DNA of 64,000 nucleotides from Eulemur rufifrons (GCF_041146395.1 NC_090983.1:65107501-65171500), one strand, 5' to 3'; positions 1 through 11,911 are shown, numbered from the stretch's first letter. Numbers and translations: made by a program. The notes: generated from the letters alone by a model not told the origin.

Positions 1-273
1 GGAGGACTGCTTGAGGCCAGGAGTTCAAGACCAGCCTGAGCAACACAGTGAGACCTCATCTCTCAAAAAAAAAAAAAAAAAAAAAGTATTTTAAACTAGC
101 CAGGCGTGGTGGCATGTAGCCCCAGCTACTCAGGAGGCTGAGGTGGGGGATCACTTGAGCCCAGGAGTTCGAGGCTGCAGTGATCTATGATTTATCCTGC
201 CACTGCACTTTGGCCTGAGTGACAGAGCAAGACTATCTCAAAAAAACAAACCAACAAACAAAAACAAAAAAAA
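1..273 (+). repeat. Alu (AluJ-like), 5' end outside the window
   Basis: The sequence starts inside the left arm of a 7SL-derived Alu ('gcttgaggccaggagttc'). It has a middle A-stretch at about 66-85, then a right arm, then an A-rich tail ending near 273. The head lies before base 1, so the full length is unknown. It lacks the lemur-type right-arm signature, so it is an older copy. Confidence 0.9.
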
Positions 274-954
274 TCTTACGTTGATAGCTTTTACACTATA
301 AAATTTTCCTAACATAAAATATTAAAATATAGGCAATTCATGAACATATACTAGCAAAAAGGGTTGTGTGAGATGGACATGGAGCTGATTAAAAATTGGC
401 CACATGAGAGTCATGGATGACTTTTATGTCCAAGTCAATTATTTGACATTTTTATGCCTGTATGTAGAATATATCGGCGCACTTTTGTGCTTTACGTGGG
501 AAAATAAGCCCTCCTACCAGTGTGGCCGAAAAAAGAAATCATTTGTACATAAATAACTAGAAATTCTTATTCAATACACCTGACCCAGCAGGCAACTGGA
601 AAAAAAAAATACCCCAAGACTATGCAAACTGACTATGCTTCCTTTATGATGTAACTTGGAGCAAAAGAAGAGCTGTAAAAAGCTTTTATCTATAAAACAT
701 ACGTAATATAGAACTTACATAAATACATATCAATGTGTGTGTGTGTGAAGCAGTCAGGATTCTGTGGAGGACATATTATTGGCAAAGTAAATTCTTAAGG
801 TTTTTCTGATCAGAATGCTTCGATATAAACAATTGGACTTTAACCATCAACTTCAATTGTTTATATTCATTAAAAATGTACACTGCAAGTATTATTTTGA
901 ACAAGGGTTTGGGGAAAAAAAGTACCATGTTTCCCAGCGTGTTGACTGCTTCAC
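274..954. other. No gene or repeat recognised
   Basis: AT-rich DNA. It includes a short (GT)n run at about 735-747. A 68-codon open frame on the minus strand (776-982) shows no recognisable domain and runs into a MIR, so I do not treat it as a gene. Confidence 0.5.
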
Positions 955-1112
955 ACAGTACCTCATCTAACTTAATCCTCACTTCAACTCTAGGAATTAA
1001 CTGCTATGTTCCTGAGGAAAGCTGAAGAGGTAAAATAATTATGGCAAAAATCAAGACTCAAACCCAGATCTTCTGCTTCTGGCACTACTGCCTCATGCAC
1101 CACTGCTGTTTC
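955..1112 (-). repeat. MIR (tRNA-derived SINE) fragment
   Basis: Read on the minus strand this follows the MIR core and tail order. On + the landmarks are 'tctaacttaatcctcact', then 'gaggaaagctgaagaggtaa', then 'caaacccagatcttctg'. It is diverged, as expected for an ancient mammalian SINE. Confidence 0.6.
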
Positions 1113-1739
1113 ATAAAATGCTGTAGCGTTATTATATGAAATACCGACTCCATTTTTGAAAATTTTTTTTACCTCAAGGAGAAATCTAGTTACACTATGT
1201 CTCGCCTTCCTAACAGTATGCTGTTTTGATTTTTAAGTCAAAAATTCATCTTCAACCCTACCTCTTGGCTTCGGACAGAAAAGGGGAAGTAGGAGGAAGG
1301 AACGGGAGATTTATAATAATGAATAAGAGAAATGCCTTAAAAGGCCTACAAAATCGGAAAAAATCTTACTAAATTCAATTTTACTTGGCACATTTACTCT
1401 TAATAGTACCAAGTGACATCAGTGGTGACGAATTTATTACCCAGAGATTTTCCCCATATATATTTACTTTTGTAAACAGGAAAAAGTATTAACTGTAGTA
1501 TTTTTTGGTGTGTGTACACATTCATCTTCACTACGCAGTTTCATCAAAATGAGGGCGTATTCTACTACTGGCGCCTTCCATGTTTTTACTTCTTAAGCCA
1601 ACAGGTCCTTCTTTATATACACATAATCACCTATTTCAATTTAAAAAACACAACATTTACCAAAACACAATAAGAATCCCCAAAGTGTCACGATATTCAA
1701 GAACTGGAGCTATCAATGAGCAAGGGGCTAAATCTAAGG
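1113..1739. other. Non-repetitive flank of the CpG island
   Basis: No repeat family or exon recognised. A 68-codon + frame (1580-1786) enters the CpG island but has no recognisable motif. If the island is a divergent promoter, a minus-strand transcript would run through this region. Confidence 0.4.
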
Positions 1740-2299
1740 GGCTGACAAAGTCACTTCCATTCGAGGCTGGGGCGGCCCAGCCCTAACCCTGCCCGCCTTC
1801 GACACCGCGATCACCAAATACCTCACTCGCGACACCCCCGGGCCACGGGGCTCCAGAAGATCCTCCAGAACCTAGTCCAAGGGGAGGCCGCGCCAGGCCA
1901 AAGCAGGGCTCAAGCCCCTCGCCCACCACACGGCCATAAAACGCACAATCTGACCCCTCCACCCGTCACAAACTCCACCACGGGACGAAAGGCCACCAAC
2001 AGAGAAGGCCTGTGCCCAGTCCCCGCGTCGTACCAGCGGTCCCGGACCAAGCTCCCCTACCCTAATCCAGCGAGGAAGCGGCCTTCGCGCCCCCGGGCCT
2101 ACGCTTCGTTTCTTCCCCTCCCCCACCGCGGCCTTGTCTCGAACCAGTTCCCCGGGAGGTAGAAGCCCAGGCCCCGCGGTTTATTACCCCTGCTCCCGAG
2201 CTGGCACTGGACTGGGCGCGTCCCGCTTGCAGCAACCACACCACTGCCTTCCTCCTTGGAGTTCTAGGCCTGTGACTGAGGAAAAGAAGTCCGCAGCTA

Positions 2300-2534
2300 A
2301 GCACAATGGCGCCCGCCCCTCTGCCGGATCCGGCGCAGAACCAGCCGCCACCGTTAAGCGCCCCTCCCTTCTCCTCCTCCCCCACTTCGCGGACTTCCCG
2401 GCATCTCGCGAGAGTGGCGGCGCTGCGGGAATCCGAGAGCTGCGGGAGGGCTCGACGTACCCCACCGCGGGGTGGTGCTCTGACTGCGGCAACCGTTGAA
2501 GAGCTGCCCCCGGGGAGTCAGCGAGGCGCCACTG
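2300..2534 (+). other. Predicted first exon (non-coding or partly coding), start site uncertain
   Basis: The CpG island ends in a strong 5' splice site, CTG|GTAAGC, with exon end at 2534 and GT at 2535. An ATG at 2306 (AATGGCG context) opens a frame through the splice junction. The translation is rich in Pro, Ala, Ser and Arg with no recognisable domain, so coding is not supported. Transcription probably starts between about 2300 and 2450 near the TCTCGCGAGA element. The gene is not recognised. A 5' UTR exon is the more likely reading. The exact 5' end needs transcript data. Confidence 0.45.
2404..2413. promoter_or_regulatory. TCTCGCGAGA palindromic core-promoter element
   Basis: A perfect 10-bp palindrome sits in the middle of the CpG island, about 120 bp upstream of the predicted splice donor. 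This motif is an established promoter element of housekeeping genes, often positioned close to the start site. An inverted ETS-like site lies immediately upstream. Confidence 0.75.
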
Positions 2535-2720
2535 GTAAGCGGCAGCGGCAGATCGGCCCAAGTGCTGGTGGCTGGGCTGGCGAGTGTGCGGGCGCTGGGT
2601 GCTGGGCGCTGGAGGCCCAGCGCTGGTTGGCCGTCCTCGCTCGACTGGCGAGGGTCTCTGAGCCAGCCCCTTCGCTCCCTGGTGCCCGGGTCCCCGCCCA
2701 CAGGTTCTTGCCCCCTTGGG

Positions 2721-3684
2721 CAAACCTGCAGGGCCCACTGCTAGAAATGCCGCCCAGCTCGGTTTTTGTTTTGTTTTGTTTTGTTTTTTGTTTTGTTTTG
2801 GTTTTTTTGGCGCTTGGTAAGTGGCGCAGTGAATGTTCATTGAATTGAATCAAGCACTGCCTTTTCCGACCTCCCCTCCTCCCCGCTTGTCTCCCTGCCC
2901 GCCCTATTAAGCCCTTCTCCTTAAGGGTTGGAGTGGATTTTCCAACCTTGTAATTTCCTGTAGTAATTAAGTCTTCGTGGTGGGTTACTTTTACAATCGT
3001 GTCTTCCAAAATCGTGACGTTAACCCTTGATAACGTAGCTATAGATTTTGCAGTAAAAAATTCACCTATTTAGAAAGCGAGGAAAATTGTGAGGTATAAT
3101 GGTCTGATGATATTAGACAAAACTTTCAAAGAACTGTAAATGTGGTAAACTAAGATGTAAATGAGTACTAATAAATAAAAGTGAGTACGTTAGAGAAAAA
3201 CGCCACAATTTGCCCAGATTTAGATAAGTGGATTTTGAATAATGTATCAAATAAAAGTTCATTAACGGTAAAGATCAGTTACTGAAACTTGGAAGTACGC
3301 TGAAGGCACTTGATTTTTTTAAATGACCTATTTTGTTGTTATTAAAAACAATCCATTGGATCCAAATGATTCTGATAACTGAAATATGGTATTTACATGT
3401 AATTGTCATTTCATCTGAAGGGAATGGAGTATCAATCACTATCATCTTTATTTTATTGTGTCTTGGAGACTAACAGATTGTCCATGATTCCGTATGATAA
3501 ATTGTAAAATACTGTAAATTTTAAAGATTTAAAGTTTGATTATTATTTAAAGTTAGCACATAAATACCAATCTAACTTTTAGGATATTCATTGAAGATTA
3601 AGCGTCTGATATGGGATAAAGTGAGCAGGGGTTACTTTTGAGGAAATTAATTTGCTCTTTAAAGAAAAATAATTTTTTTCCAGC
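2721..3684. other. Probable first-intron DNA; short (TTTTG)n tract
   Basis: A (TTTTG)n-like simple repeat lies at about 2761-2806. The rest is AT-rich and matches no repeat I recognise. Minus-strand frames crossing this stretch and the CpG island have low-complexity Lys/Asn/Gln runs from the simple repeat and are not credible genes. Confidence 0.4.
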
Positions 3685-3945
3685 CTGTTTGAGTGCTGTG
3701 TAGCATTGTGATTATATACATATGCACCCTGAAGAACCGGACTGTATTAGTATGGGTTCAAATCCCGGCCCTGCCTCTTACTACCTTTGTTATCTTGAGC
3801 AATTCCTTAACCTTGTTAAGCCTAGGTTTCCTGTAAAATGGGGTTAATAACAATACCTGTACCCCATAAGGTTATTGGAAGGATTAAAGGAGATAATGCA
3901 TCAATTCTTAGAACATAGTAAGCATTCCATAATTGTTAGGTATTA
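3685..3945 (+). repeat. MIR (tRNA-derived SINE), near full length
   Basis: It retains the tRNA-like B box ('gggttcaaatcccggc'), the conserved MIR core ('gttatcttgagcaattcctt', 'aaaatggggttaataac') and the tail ('acatagtaagcattcc'). The order and about 260-bp length match a full MIR in sense orientation. Confidence 0.85.
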
Positions 3946-4066
3946 CATTCTGTGTCTGAACCACCACTAATATTCTTTCTTTCTGGGGCTTAATATTACA
4001 TAGGTCCCTTAAACATCTTCTCAAGTTTATTCTACCTTAAGAGGAATGACTGCACCATTTTCCTGA

Positions 4067-4188
4067 GCTATGGCAGTCAGACCTGGTAGTGGTAACTTCT
4101 CTACAGAACCCCCAAATCTGGCAAGGATGGTACAGATTTTGGCAGATTATGGCTTCATCCCCACCCAGCACTGATGGTATTATCAGAG
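4067..4188 (+). other. Exon-like segment with a 34-codon frame and strong splice donor
   Basis: The segment follows an acceptor-like 'ccattttcctgag' and ends in a near-consensus donor, AGAG|GTGAGT (GT at 4189). Inside it an ATG at 4070 opens a 34-codon frame (MAVRPGSGNFSTEPPNLARM... to TGA at 4172). The frame has balanced composition and no simple sequence, unlike the repeat-derived frames nearby. It lies 1.5 kb downstream of the CpG-island donor at 2535 on the same strand, so it could be a second exon. The frame stops before the donor, so it could also be an upstream ORF in a 5' UTR exon. I do not recognise the peptide. An unannotated old repeat is the main alternative. Confidence 0.3.
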
Positions 4189-5009
4189 GTGAGTATGGCA
4201 CCAATTTCCTATGCTAAACAGATCTTGCAGATTCTAGTTTTTTATTGATGCTAGTAAATAGGTAAAGACCACTGATAAATATGTTTTTATTTTTAAGATT
4301 GGGTGGTTGTGTTTTTATTTAATGTAGTCTCTCTGATTTCAGTCTCCAGGTAATTATCATTATCAAAAAAATTAATGAAATTTTGCTGTTAAAGACATTT
4401 TGCTAGGAATTTACTGGGATACAAATAGGTATAATAGTGACCATATTTTCTGAACTAAAAATCAGGACAAAATGATTTGACAAACAAATATTTGAAATCA
4501 GAATTGTTCCAAGCATGGTTGCCTCTTATCCACAGAATGTCCCCATTTGACCTTCCTTTGCTAAACTTTATATTCTCTGTGACTGACTCTGACACACCTT
4601 TCAGTATCTCAATATGTTCACCACTTGCCCACACCACTCGCCTTTATTTTCAGTTTTGAACTTGGCTTCTTCTCTAAGTTAGGGTCTTATTGACTATTAT
4701 TAATTTTCCCTCTTCTACTTTATAAACTTGTCTGTCATTTAGCTATGCTCGTACTGCCCTTTACTCTTATGTATTTTTTTCATCCCCCTGATAGCTTAGA
4801 ATTCTTTCATATATTGAATTTCATATATTAGAATTCTCTTTCATATATTGAATTTCAGAGTTCCTGTTTTCTATTCTTTTTATCATCCTCAACCTAACCT
4901 GCTAAGCAGCCTATGGCAGGGGCAATGGTATAGATAGTCTTTATTTTGCATAAATGGTGTGGCATTGAAAAGGTATGATAATATTTAATATTTGCTTTTG
5001 GCAAATCAT
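4189..5009. other. No gene recognised; short tandem duplication at 4799-4857
   Basis: AT-rich DNA. At 4799-4830 and 4831-4857 a unit of about 30 bp ('gaattctttcatatattg...') is repeated in tandem with a 2-bp difference. Two short open frames on opposite strands (around 4455-4659) are mirror shadows of each other. Confidence 0.4.
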
Positions 5010-5970
5010 GTAATTTTCTTATTGATACATAAAATTTGTACATATTTATGGGGTACATGTGATATTTTGTTGCATCCATAGAACATAATGATCAAGTCAG
5101 AGTATTTAAAATATTTCTCACCCAGAGACTTTATAATTTTTATGTTTGTGAACATTATAAGTCCTGTTTTCTAGCTATTTTGAAATATACAATACATTGT
5201 TATATCTACTATCTCTACTATCAAACATTAGAACTTACTTCTTCTATCTAACTGTATATTTATGCCCATTAACCAACCTCTCTTCATTCCCCCCTACCCG
5301 TTTCCCAGCCTCTGTTAACTATCATTTTACTCTTTACCTCCATGAGATCAACATTTTAGCTCCCATATATGAGTAAGAACATGTGCCATTTTGTCTATGT
5401 CTGGCTTATTTCACTTAATGTACTCCAGTTCTATCCATGTTGCTGCAAATGGCAGAATTTCGTTCTTTTTTATGCTGAATAATATTTCATTGTGTATATA
5501 TAGCAAATTTCGTTATCCATTCATCCACTGATGGACACCTAAGTTGATCCCATATCTTTGCTGTTGTGAATAGTGCTCTGATAAACACGAGGGTGCAGAT
5601 ATCCCTTTGATATACTGATTTCCTTTCCTTCGGATAAATACCCACTAGGGGGATTGCTGGATCAGTTCTATTTTTAGTTTTTTAAGAAACCTCCATACTG
5701 TTTTCCATAATGGCTGTAATTAATTCACATTCCCACCAACAGTGTATAAGAGTTCTTTTACTCTGCATCCTCACCAGCATCTGTTATTTTTTTTTTCTTT
5801 TTGATAATAGCTATTCTAACTTGGGTAAGGTGATATCTCATTGTGGTTTTGATTTGCATTTCCCTGATGATTAGTGATGTTGAGCATTTTTTCATATATC
5901 TTTTAGCCATTTGTATATTTATATGTCTTCTTTTGAGAAATGTCTATTCAAGTCCTTTGCCTTTCCTCAC

Positions 5971-6635
<665 letters not shown>

Positions 6636-6641
6636 TTCTAC

Positions 6642-6811
6642 TTTTTTTTTTTTTTTTTTCCTGAAGAGATAGAGTCTTGCTCTGTCACCTAGGCTGGAGT
6701 ACAGAGGCACAATCATAGCTCACTGTAGCCTTGAACTACTGGGCTCTAGCAATCCTTCTGCTTCAGTGTCCTGAGTAGCTGGGACTATAGTCATGGGCCA
6801 CCATGCCTGAC
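6642..6811 (-). repeat. Alu monomer, antisense
   Basis: An 18-T tail is followed by one 7SL-derived monomer ('gagtcttgctctgtcacc' to 'ccaccatgcctgac') of about 150 bp, without a second arm. It may be a free monomer or a truncated dimer. Confidence 0.7.
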
Positions 6812-7320
6812 TTCCTTTGCCCATTTTTTAATGGCATTATTTGTTTTTTTTTGTTTTGTTTGTTTGTTTGTTTGCTGTTGAGATGTTTGAATTCCTTGTA
6901 TATTCTGGATATTAGTCTCCTGTCAGATGAATAATTAGCAAGTATTTTCTCCCATTCAACAGGTTGAATCTTCACTCTCTTTTTTCCTTTGCCATGAAGA
7001 AGCCTTTTAATTTAATATAGTGCCATTTGTGTGTTTTTGTTTTTGTTGCCTGTGCTTTTGAGGTCTCAGCCATAAAATTTTTGCCTACCAGGGGTAGAGA
7101 ACCCCATCCCTAAACCAATGTCCTGGTGTATTTCCCCTATGTTTTCTACTAGTAGTTTTATAGTTTCCGGTCTTACATTTAGGTCTTTAACCGATTCTGA
7201 GTTGATTTTTGTATATAGTGAGAGAAAGGGGTCTAGTTTCATTCTTCTACATATAGATATCCAGTTTTCCCAGCACCATTTATTGGAGAGGTGTCCTTTC
7301 CCCAATGTACATATAATTTT

Positions 7321-7796
7321 TAATTGTAGATTATGTTTTAACTTTTGAAAAATGGGGCAATACCTGGGATGAGACGGGAGTGCTCATAGTGAAGTCCCTG
7401 AGTTGAAAGCGAGGGACGCCAATTTCTTCTCAAATTGGAATCTTATTAATTCCTAGAGAAGGGAACCTGGTGTCATCAACCAACTTGACAGTTTACTATG
7501 TAAAGTTACAGGTAGCTCAGTCACATATTGAGGATCCCTACTTCTAAGAAATACATTACTTAAATGTCCTTAGCTTTAAATGTTTGATGTAAGGAGCTCT
7601 TTTCATGCCCAAAATAAAAAAAACTCCAGTTTAGTGCTTTTATAAGTTTTTACTTTCCCCATATCAAGTTTTATTGAAAGGTACCAAATTTAATAAATGA
7701 ACATCCAAAGCATTCTGTTGGTTGACTGCTGCTGGATTAGCAGCAAAAACTTTCAATCCCCAAAGCCAATAGTTAGAAGGATATAAAAACATGTAA
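7321..7796. other. No gene or repeat recognised
   Basis: Unremarkable AT-rich sequence between the antisense L1 and the next Alu. I see no splice-bounded open frame. Confidence 0.4.
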
Positions 7797-7811
7797 AGAG
7801 AATATCATCTA

Positions 7812-8177
7812 GACTGGGCGAGGTGGCTCATGCCTGTAATCCTAGCACTCTGGGAGGCCGAGGCGGGTGGATCGCTTAAGCTCAGGAGTTCGAGACCAGC
7901 CTGAGCAAGAGCGAGACCCCCGTCTCTACTAAAAATAGAAAGAATGATCTGGACAGCTAAAAATATATATAGAAAAAAGTTAGCCAGGCATGGTGGCACA
8001 TGCCTGTATTCCCAGCTACTTGGGAGGTTGAGGCAGGAGGATTGCTTGAGCCCAGGAGTTTGAAGTTGCTGTGAGCTAGGCTGACTCCACGGCACTCTAG
8101 CCCGGGCAACAGAGTGAGACTCTGTCTCAAAAAAATAATAAATCCAACCCATGGAGAAAACAAAATAAATAAAAAAA
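7812..8177 (+). repeat. Lemur-type Alu (AluL)
   Basis: Left arm 'gcctgtaatcctagcac', linker 'ctaaaaatatatatag' and right arm 'gctgactccacggcactc', followed by an A-rich tail with AAATAA variants. Approximate target duplication 'agaata-c-atct' on both sides (ending 7810 and starting about 8178). Minus-strand frames of 173 and 76 codons here are antisense Alu. Confidence 0.85.
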
Positions 8178-8403
8178 AGAATACCATCTTGAAACCCTCT
8201 CTGAGAATCCTCTCTTACACTTAAGTTTACAATCTTAATCTCACTGCTTCTAAGAAGATCATTCCTGCTCATAGTTGCTGCAGAATATCTGGCCTGGCCA
8301 GGAACAATTCCCAGTTTATGGTGCACTTGGAATATGAAGTGTCTTTCACACTTCCTGACACAGCAAATGATTAATAAAAGCAGCTTTTATTGATAAAACT
8401 AAG

Positions 8404-9002
8404 GGTTGGAAACCTATAGTACCTAGGCCAAATCTGGCCCACTACTTGTTATTGAAAATGTTTCTGTTGGAACATAGTTATGCCCATTAGTTTATTAGTC
8501 AGGATTCTCCAGAGAAACAGAACTAATAGTATACAATACATTATCTATCTATCAAGAGATTTATTTTAAGGAACTGACTCACACAATTGTGGGGGTTGAC
8601 AAGTCTGATATTAGTAGGGCAGATTGGCAAGTTGGAAATTAAGGCAAGAATTAATGCTGTAGTCTTGAGGCAGAATTTCTTCTTCTCCAGTAAACCTGAG
8701 TTTTTGCTCATAAGGCTGATTAAATGAGGCCCATCCATGTTACTGAGAGTAATCGCCTTTACTTAAAGTCAACAGATTGTAAATATTAACTACATCAACA
8801 AAATACTTTCACAACAATGCCTGAATTAGTATTGATTAAATAACTGGGTACTCTGTCCTTGCCAAGTTGACATTTATTAACCATCACAGTCCTATCACTG
8901 CTTTTATGTACAATGGCACAGTTGAGTAGTTGTGACAGAGATGGTGTGAAATCCGAAAATATTTACTATCTAGTTTTTTACAGAAGTTTGCTGACCTCTG
9001 GA
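8404..9002 (-). mobile_element. hAT-Charlie-type non-autonomous DNA transposon, split by an LTR
   Basis: Both ends resemble a common mammalian hAT MITE with a GGCAAACT-type terminus: 'ggttggaaacctatagtacc' and 'ggccaaatctggcccac' at the left, 'aatatttactatctag' and 'gtttgctgacctctg' at the right. Its middle is replaced by an LTR at about 8489-8887. The same family recurs at 20586 and 62866. I am unsure of the exact family name. Confidence 0.65.
8489..8887 (-). mobile_element. Solo LTR (ERVL-MaLR-like), antisense, inside the hAT transposon
   Basis: Starts 'ttattagtcaggattctcca', continues 'gagaaacagaactaatag' and ends 'ccaagttgacatttattaac' plus 'catcaca', the reverse of a TGTGATGGTTAAT...CCTGACTAATA type LTR. 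No internal region is attached, so it is a solo LTR. The same LTR type occurs in sense at 53797. Confidence 0.65.
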
Positions 9003-9889
9003 GTAAACCATAAAACCAGATTGAACTGACCTCTCTTCCTGTAATAGAGTCTAGCCAGTGTCTCTCTCTCTCTCTCATTAAGACTTCAGAATGATAATAG
9101 TCAAAGACTGTGCTTGGCTTCCATTGCCACAAGCAGAAGAGGATACCGATGTAAATTCCTTGTGTATTCCTTGTGGCAAGTTTGGCTGCATCCTTTTTAT
9201 CTTAAATTTTCTTTTCATGTCCACATGCATGTGCAATTTTATAAAAAACTACGTATGTGATTATATGATACCTACTAGCTATTTTAGTATAGTCCTTTTC
9301 TTTTCCTTTTTTCCCCTTTCTCTTTTCTTTTTTTTTTTCATTCTTTTCCTTTTTAATTTGGCTCTCTTGCCTCTGTCTACTACTCCACAAACATCCTTTG
9401 CAATTCATGTTGACAAACTGTGTTTCCTGCCACCTATTTTTCTGCATGATCACGTAATCATAAAAGAATCCTCTTTGTGTGTGTTTATATATATACACAC
9501 ACACACACATGCACACACACACATAAACACATGTACATACACAAAAATACTCATATATAGAGTATTTTACCATTCACTTTAAATAAAATAAGATAAGATA
9601 AAATAAGATCAAATTTAAACGTGTTTCTTCATCTTTTTTTACTCAATGGTGCCTTTTCTCTGAATTCCTATTTATAATTAGTTGTTTATCCTTTTTTTTT
9701 TCAATTTGTAATAGATATTACCACTCTGCTGCCTTTATAGTGTTTTTTCAGTTGTGTTGATTTTGCATTTAGTGTCTTTTGCCATAGATGGATTTATATG
9801 GTAAATTATCAGTGATTTCTTTTGTAAGTTCTGGGTTCCAGTTTAGCTTGGATTGTATCATGTAGTATCCTGGGTTTTTCAGATTACTT
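9003..9889. repeat. Simple repeats in unassigned DNA
   Basis: (TC)n at 9061-9077, a T/C-rich stretch at 9297-9350, an interrupted (CA)n at about 9493-9545, and AAATA/GATAA repeats at 9580-9610. Open frames of 163 (+) and 123 (-) codons here come from these low-complexity tracts and are not credible genes. Confidence 0.5.
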
Positions 9890-10330
9890 TTAGTCTTAAT
9901 TAATTGATCTCTTTCTTTTAAAAAATCTCATTTTTGTACATGAAATGAGATAATAGGACCCAATTTTCTTTTCTTTTCAATAGATAGCCAGGTTTACCAG
10001 TATCATTCTTAAATAATCTGTTCTTTTCTCTGATTGGAATGACCGCCTTTGTCATTTATCCAATTTTTTAATTTTTAAGATTTTTAAAAACTTTTTGTTC
10101 TCACCATGTTGCCCAGACTCGTCTCAAACTCCTGGCCTCAAGTCATCCTCCTGCCTTGGCCTCCCAGAGTGCTGGGATTATACATGTGAGCCACCATACC
10201 CAGCTCAAATGTTTAGATTTCTACTGAGCTTATTCTGGATTTTCTATTCAGAAAACTAAATATTGTTTACCTCTCTTTTGAATCTTTCTTATTTATTAAT
10301 ACTGTCTATATTTCTGTCACCTACCTATTC
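9890..10330 (-). mobile_element. Probable old L1 (L1M-like) ORF2 fragment, antisense
   Basis: The stretch 'atagatagccaggtttacca...' resembles the reverse complement of the L1 ORF2 3' region and continues after an Alu fragment ('cttattctggattttctatt'). It is strongly diverged, so the limits are approximate. Confidence 0.45.
10098..10204 (-). repeat. Alu right-end fragment, antisense
   Basis: About 105 bp from 'tcaccatgttgcccagactc' to 'gtgagccaccatacccagc'. It has no tail and no second arm. Confidence 0.75.
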
Positions 10331-11450
10331 AAGTATGAGGAATACTTGTATATGTATAAGGAAACTGTTTCCTTCAGAATCACCCAATACTTTAACTCAT
10401 TTTGTTTTATACAGTACCTGTTATGCTACCGGCCTGCCTAGGAATGATCTTAACTTTCTTTTTCTACTATTCTTGTTTCCTTTTCTCAGCAGTTTACTAA
10501 AGCCATTGAATACGTATACTTCAGTTATTTTAAAGCACCTTATCAGTACTTTTGTATATCGTAATTTTTTTAAAACTATACATGTATCCTACTTAATTAG
10601 TTTCTGAAATTACTCTATTCCCTATCCGAAAGTCCAATCTAAGTTTCTTATGATGGAGCTTTAGTCAAGCCTGCCATTTGTACCATGGAAGAAATCCTGC
10701 ATTTTTTTTTTTCCTATTACATCATCATAAATGACATGGGAATGGTGACATACTTAAAATATTTAGAGTATATTTAATGGCTTTAGCATGGCACAAAAGC
10801 ATGTTGGTGCCAGTTGTCAATTTGCTGTGAGTTGAATATTGTTCTGTTCAAAAAAACCGACAACTCGGCACTTTTCAAAATTATATTTTAACCTAGTTTT
10901 TGGAAGATATTAACATGGTACTTGTTTCATTTGTTTGCATAGGATTAATTTTGTCTAAATTTATAGAAAGGCTTTTTTTGGGGGAAGTGATTATTGTTTT
11001 CAAGTCCATTTATTAAGGCATTTTTTATAGCTTATATTTATTCAAATAGTTACACTTGAATTGAAAGTTTTAAACATGTGTTTGCATATTAGGATTCTAC
11101 AATATGAATAGGAATATAAAAAATAATTTTACTGAATATTTTATTTGCTCATATGCTCTCTGAGAATTTTATAAATATACTGATAGGACAGTTTTGTGTT
11201 AGGCTTCACTCTCTCATGTTAATAACCAAATATTTTTCTGGTACACCAATTTTGTTATTACTGATCATATAAATTGCTAGAGTAGTTCTAAAATCAAATA
11301 ATTTTTGTGAAGTTGTATATCAGGATTTTAAATGGCTTTATAAATAATTTTTAAATATAAATAAATCATAAATTGTAGCATTAAAAAATTAATTGAGCAG
11401 ATCAAAATTTGTCTCTAAAAAGTTTGGGTAAAGAATTTTTTTGTTGTTTC
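10331..11450. other. No gene or clear repeat recognised
   Basis: AT-rich. A 114-codon + frame (10263-10607) is Leu/Phe/Ser-rich, starts in the old L1-like stretch and lacks domain features, so it is probably chance. Confidence 0.4.
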
Positions 11451-11451
11451 T

Positions 11452-11740
11452 CTTTTTTTTTTTTTTTTCCCCCCCCTGAAGATATGGAGTCTCACTCTGT
11501 CATCCGGGCTGAAGTGCAGTAGCATAGTCATACCTCACTGCAGCCTCAAACTCCTGGGTTCAAGCAGTCCCCCTGCTTCAGGCTCCATGCCCCGCTACTT
11601 TTTTTTTTTTTTTCATTTTTTTGTAGAGACTGGATCTCACTGTGTTGCCAAGGCTGGTCTGGAACTCCTGGGCACAAGTGATTCTCCTGCCTCATTCTCT
11701 CAAGTCTTTGATATTAGAGGCATGAGCCACCATGCTCAGC
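11452..11740 (-). repeat. AluJ-like element, antisense
   Basis: T-tail followed by C8 at about 11470-11477, then 'gagtctcactctgtcatccg', a middle T-stretch at 11600-11613, and an end at 'gccaccatgctcagc'. It is diverged and older than the lemur-type copies. Confidence 0.8.
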
Positions 11741-11900
11741 TTGGGTTTTTAAGCTCAATGTTAATATTTCTTCTTGATAATGTCCAAAAATAAAAACTAG
11801 TATTTATTCTTATTTATACTCGCAAGAAAGCCACATAGATACAACTAGCATTTATTCTCCTTAGTAAAAGAAAAATATATAGAAAGAACTAAAAATACTA
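11741..11900. other. Short unassigned spacer
   Basis: AT-rich DNA between two Alus. Nothing recognised. Confidence 0.4.
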
Positions 11901-11911
11901 CAACCATTTGC

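Larger units (their letters stand above)
1740..2720. promoter_or_regulatory. CpG island / TATA-less, possibly bidirectional promoter
   Basis: GC content and CpG density rise sharply against the AT-rich surroundings between about 1740 and 2720. The island contains many CpGs, GC boxes (for example GCCCGCCCC at 2311-2319), an inverted ETS-like site (ACTTCCCGG, 2393-2401) and a perfect TCTCGCGAGA element (2404-2413). No TATA box is obvious. Such islands normally mark the 5' end of widely expressed genes, and the TCTCGCGAGA element is known from TATA-less and often divergent promoters. The + strand has a good first-exon donor at 2535. Overlapping open frames of 80-218 codons on both strands here are expected from high GC content alone and are not evidence of protein. 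I could not identify the gene. Confidence 0.85.

Noticed and set aside
2184..2848. Long frames on both strands across the CpG island (up to 218 codons)
   Set aside because: Stop codons are rare in GC-rich DNA. The frames overlap in several phases, and one ends in a Lys/Thr/Asn run from the (TTTTG)n tract. No domain is recognisable.
3700..3790. tRNA-like B box ('ggttcaaatcccgg'), possible tRNA gene
   Set aside because: It lies within a MIR SINE, which is tRNA-derived. No cloverleaf with acceptor stem is present.
7805..8326. 173-codon minus-strand frame
   Set aside because: Mostly antisense lemur-type Alu (the [18 protein letters not shown] type translation recurs at many Alus in the window).
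9091..9582. 163-codon + frame with many His/Thr and Phe residues
   Set aside because: It is built from T/C-rich and (CA)n simple repeats.
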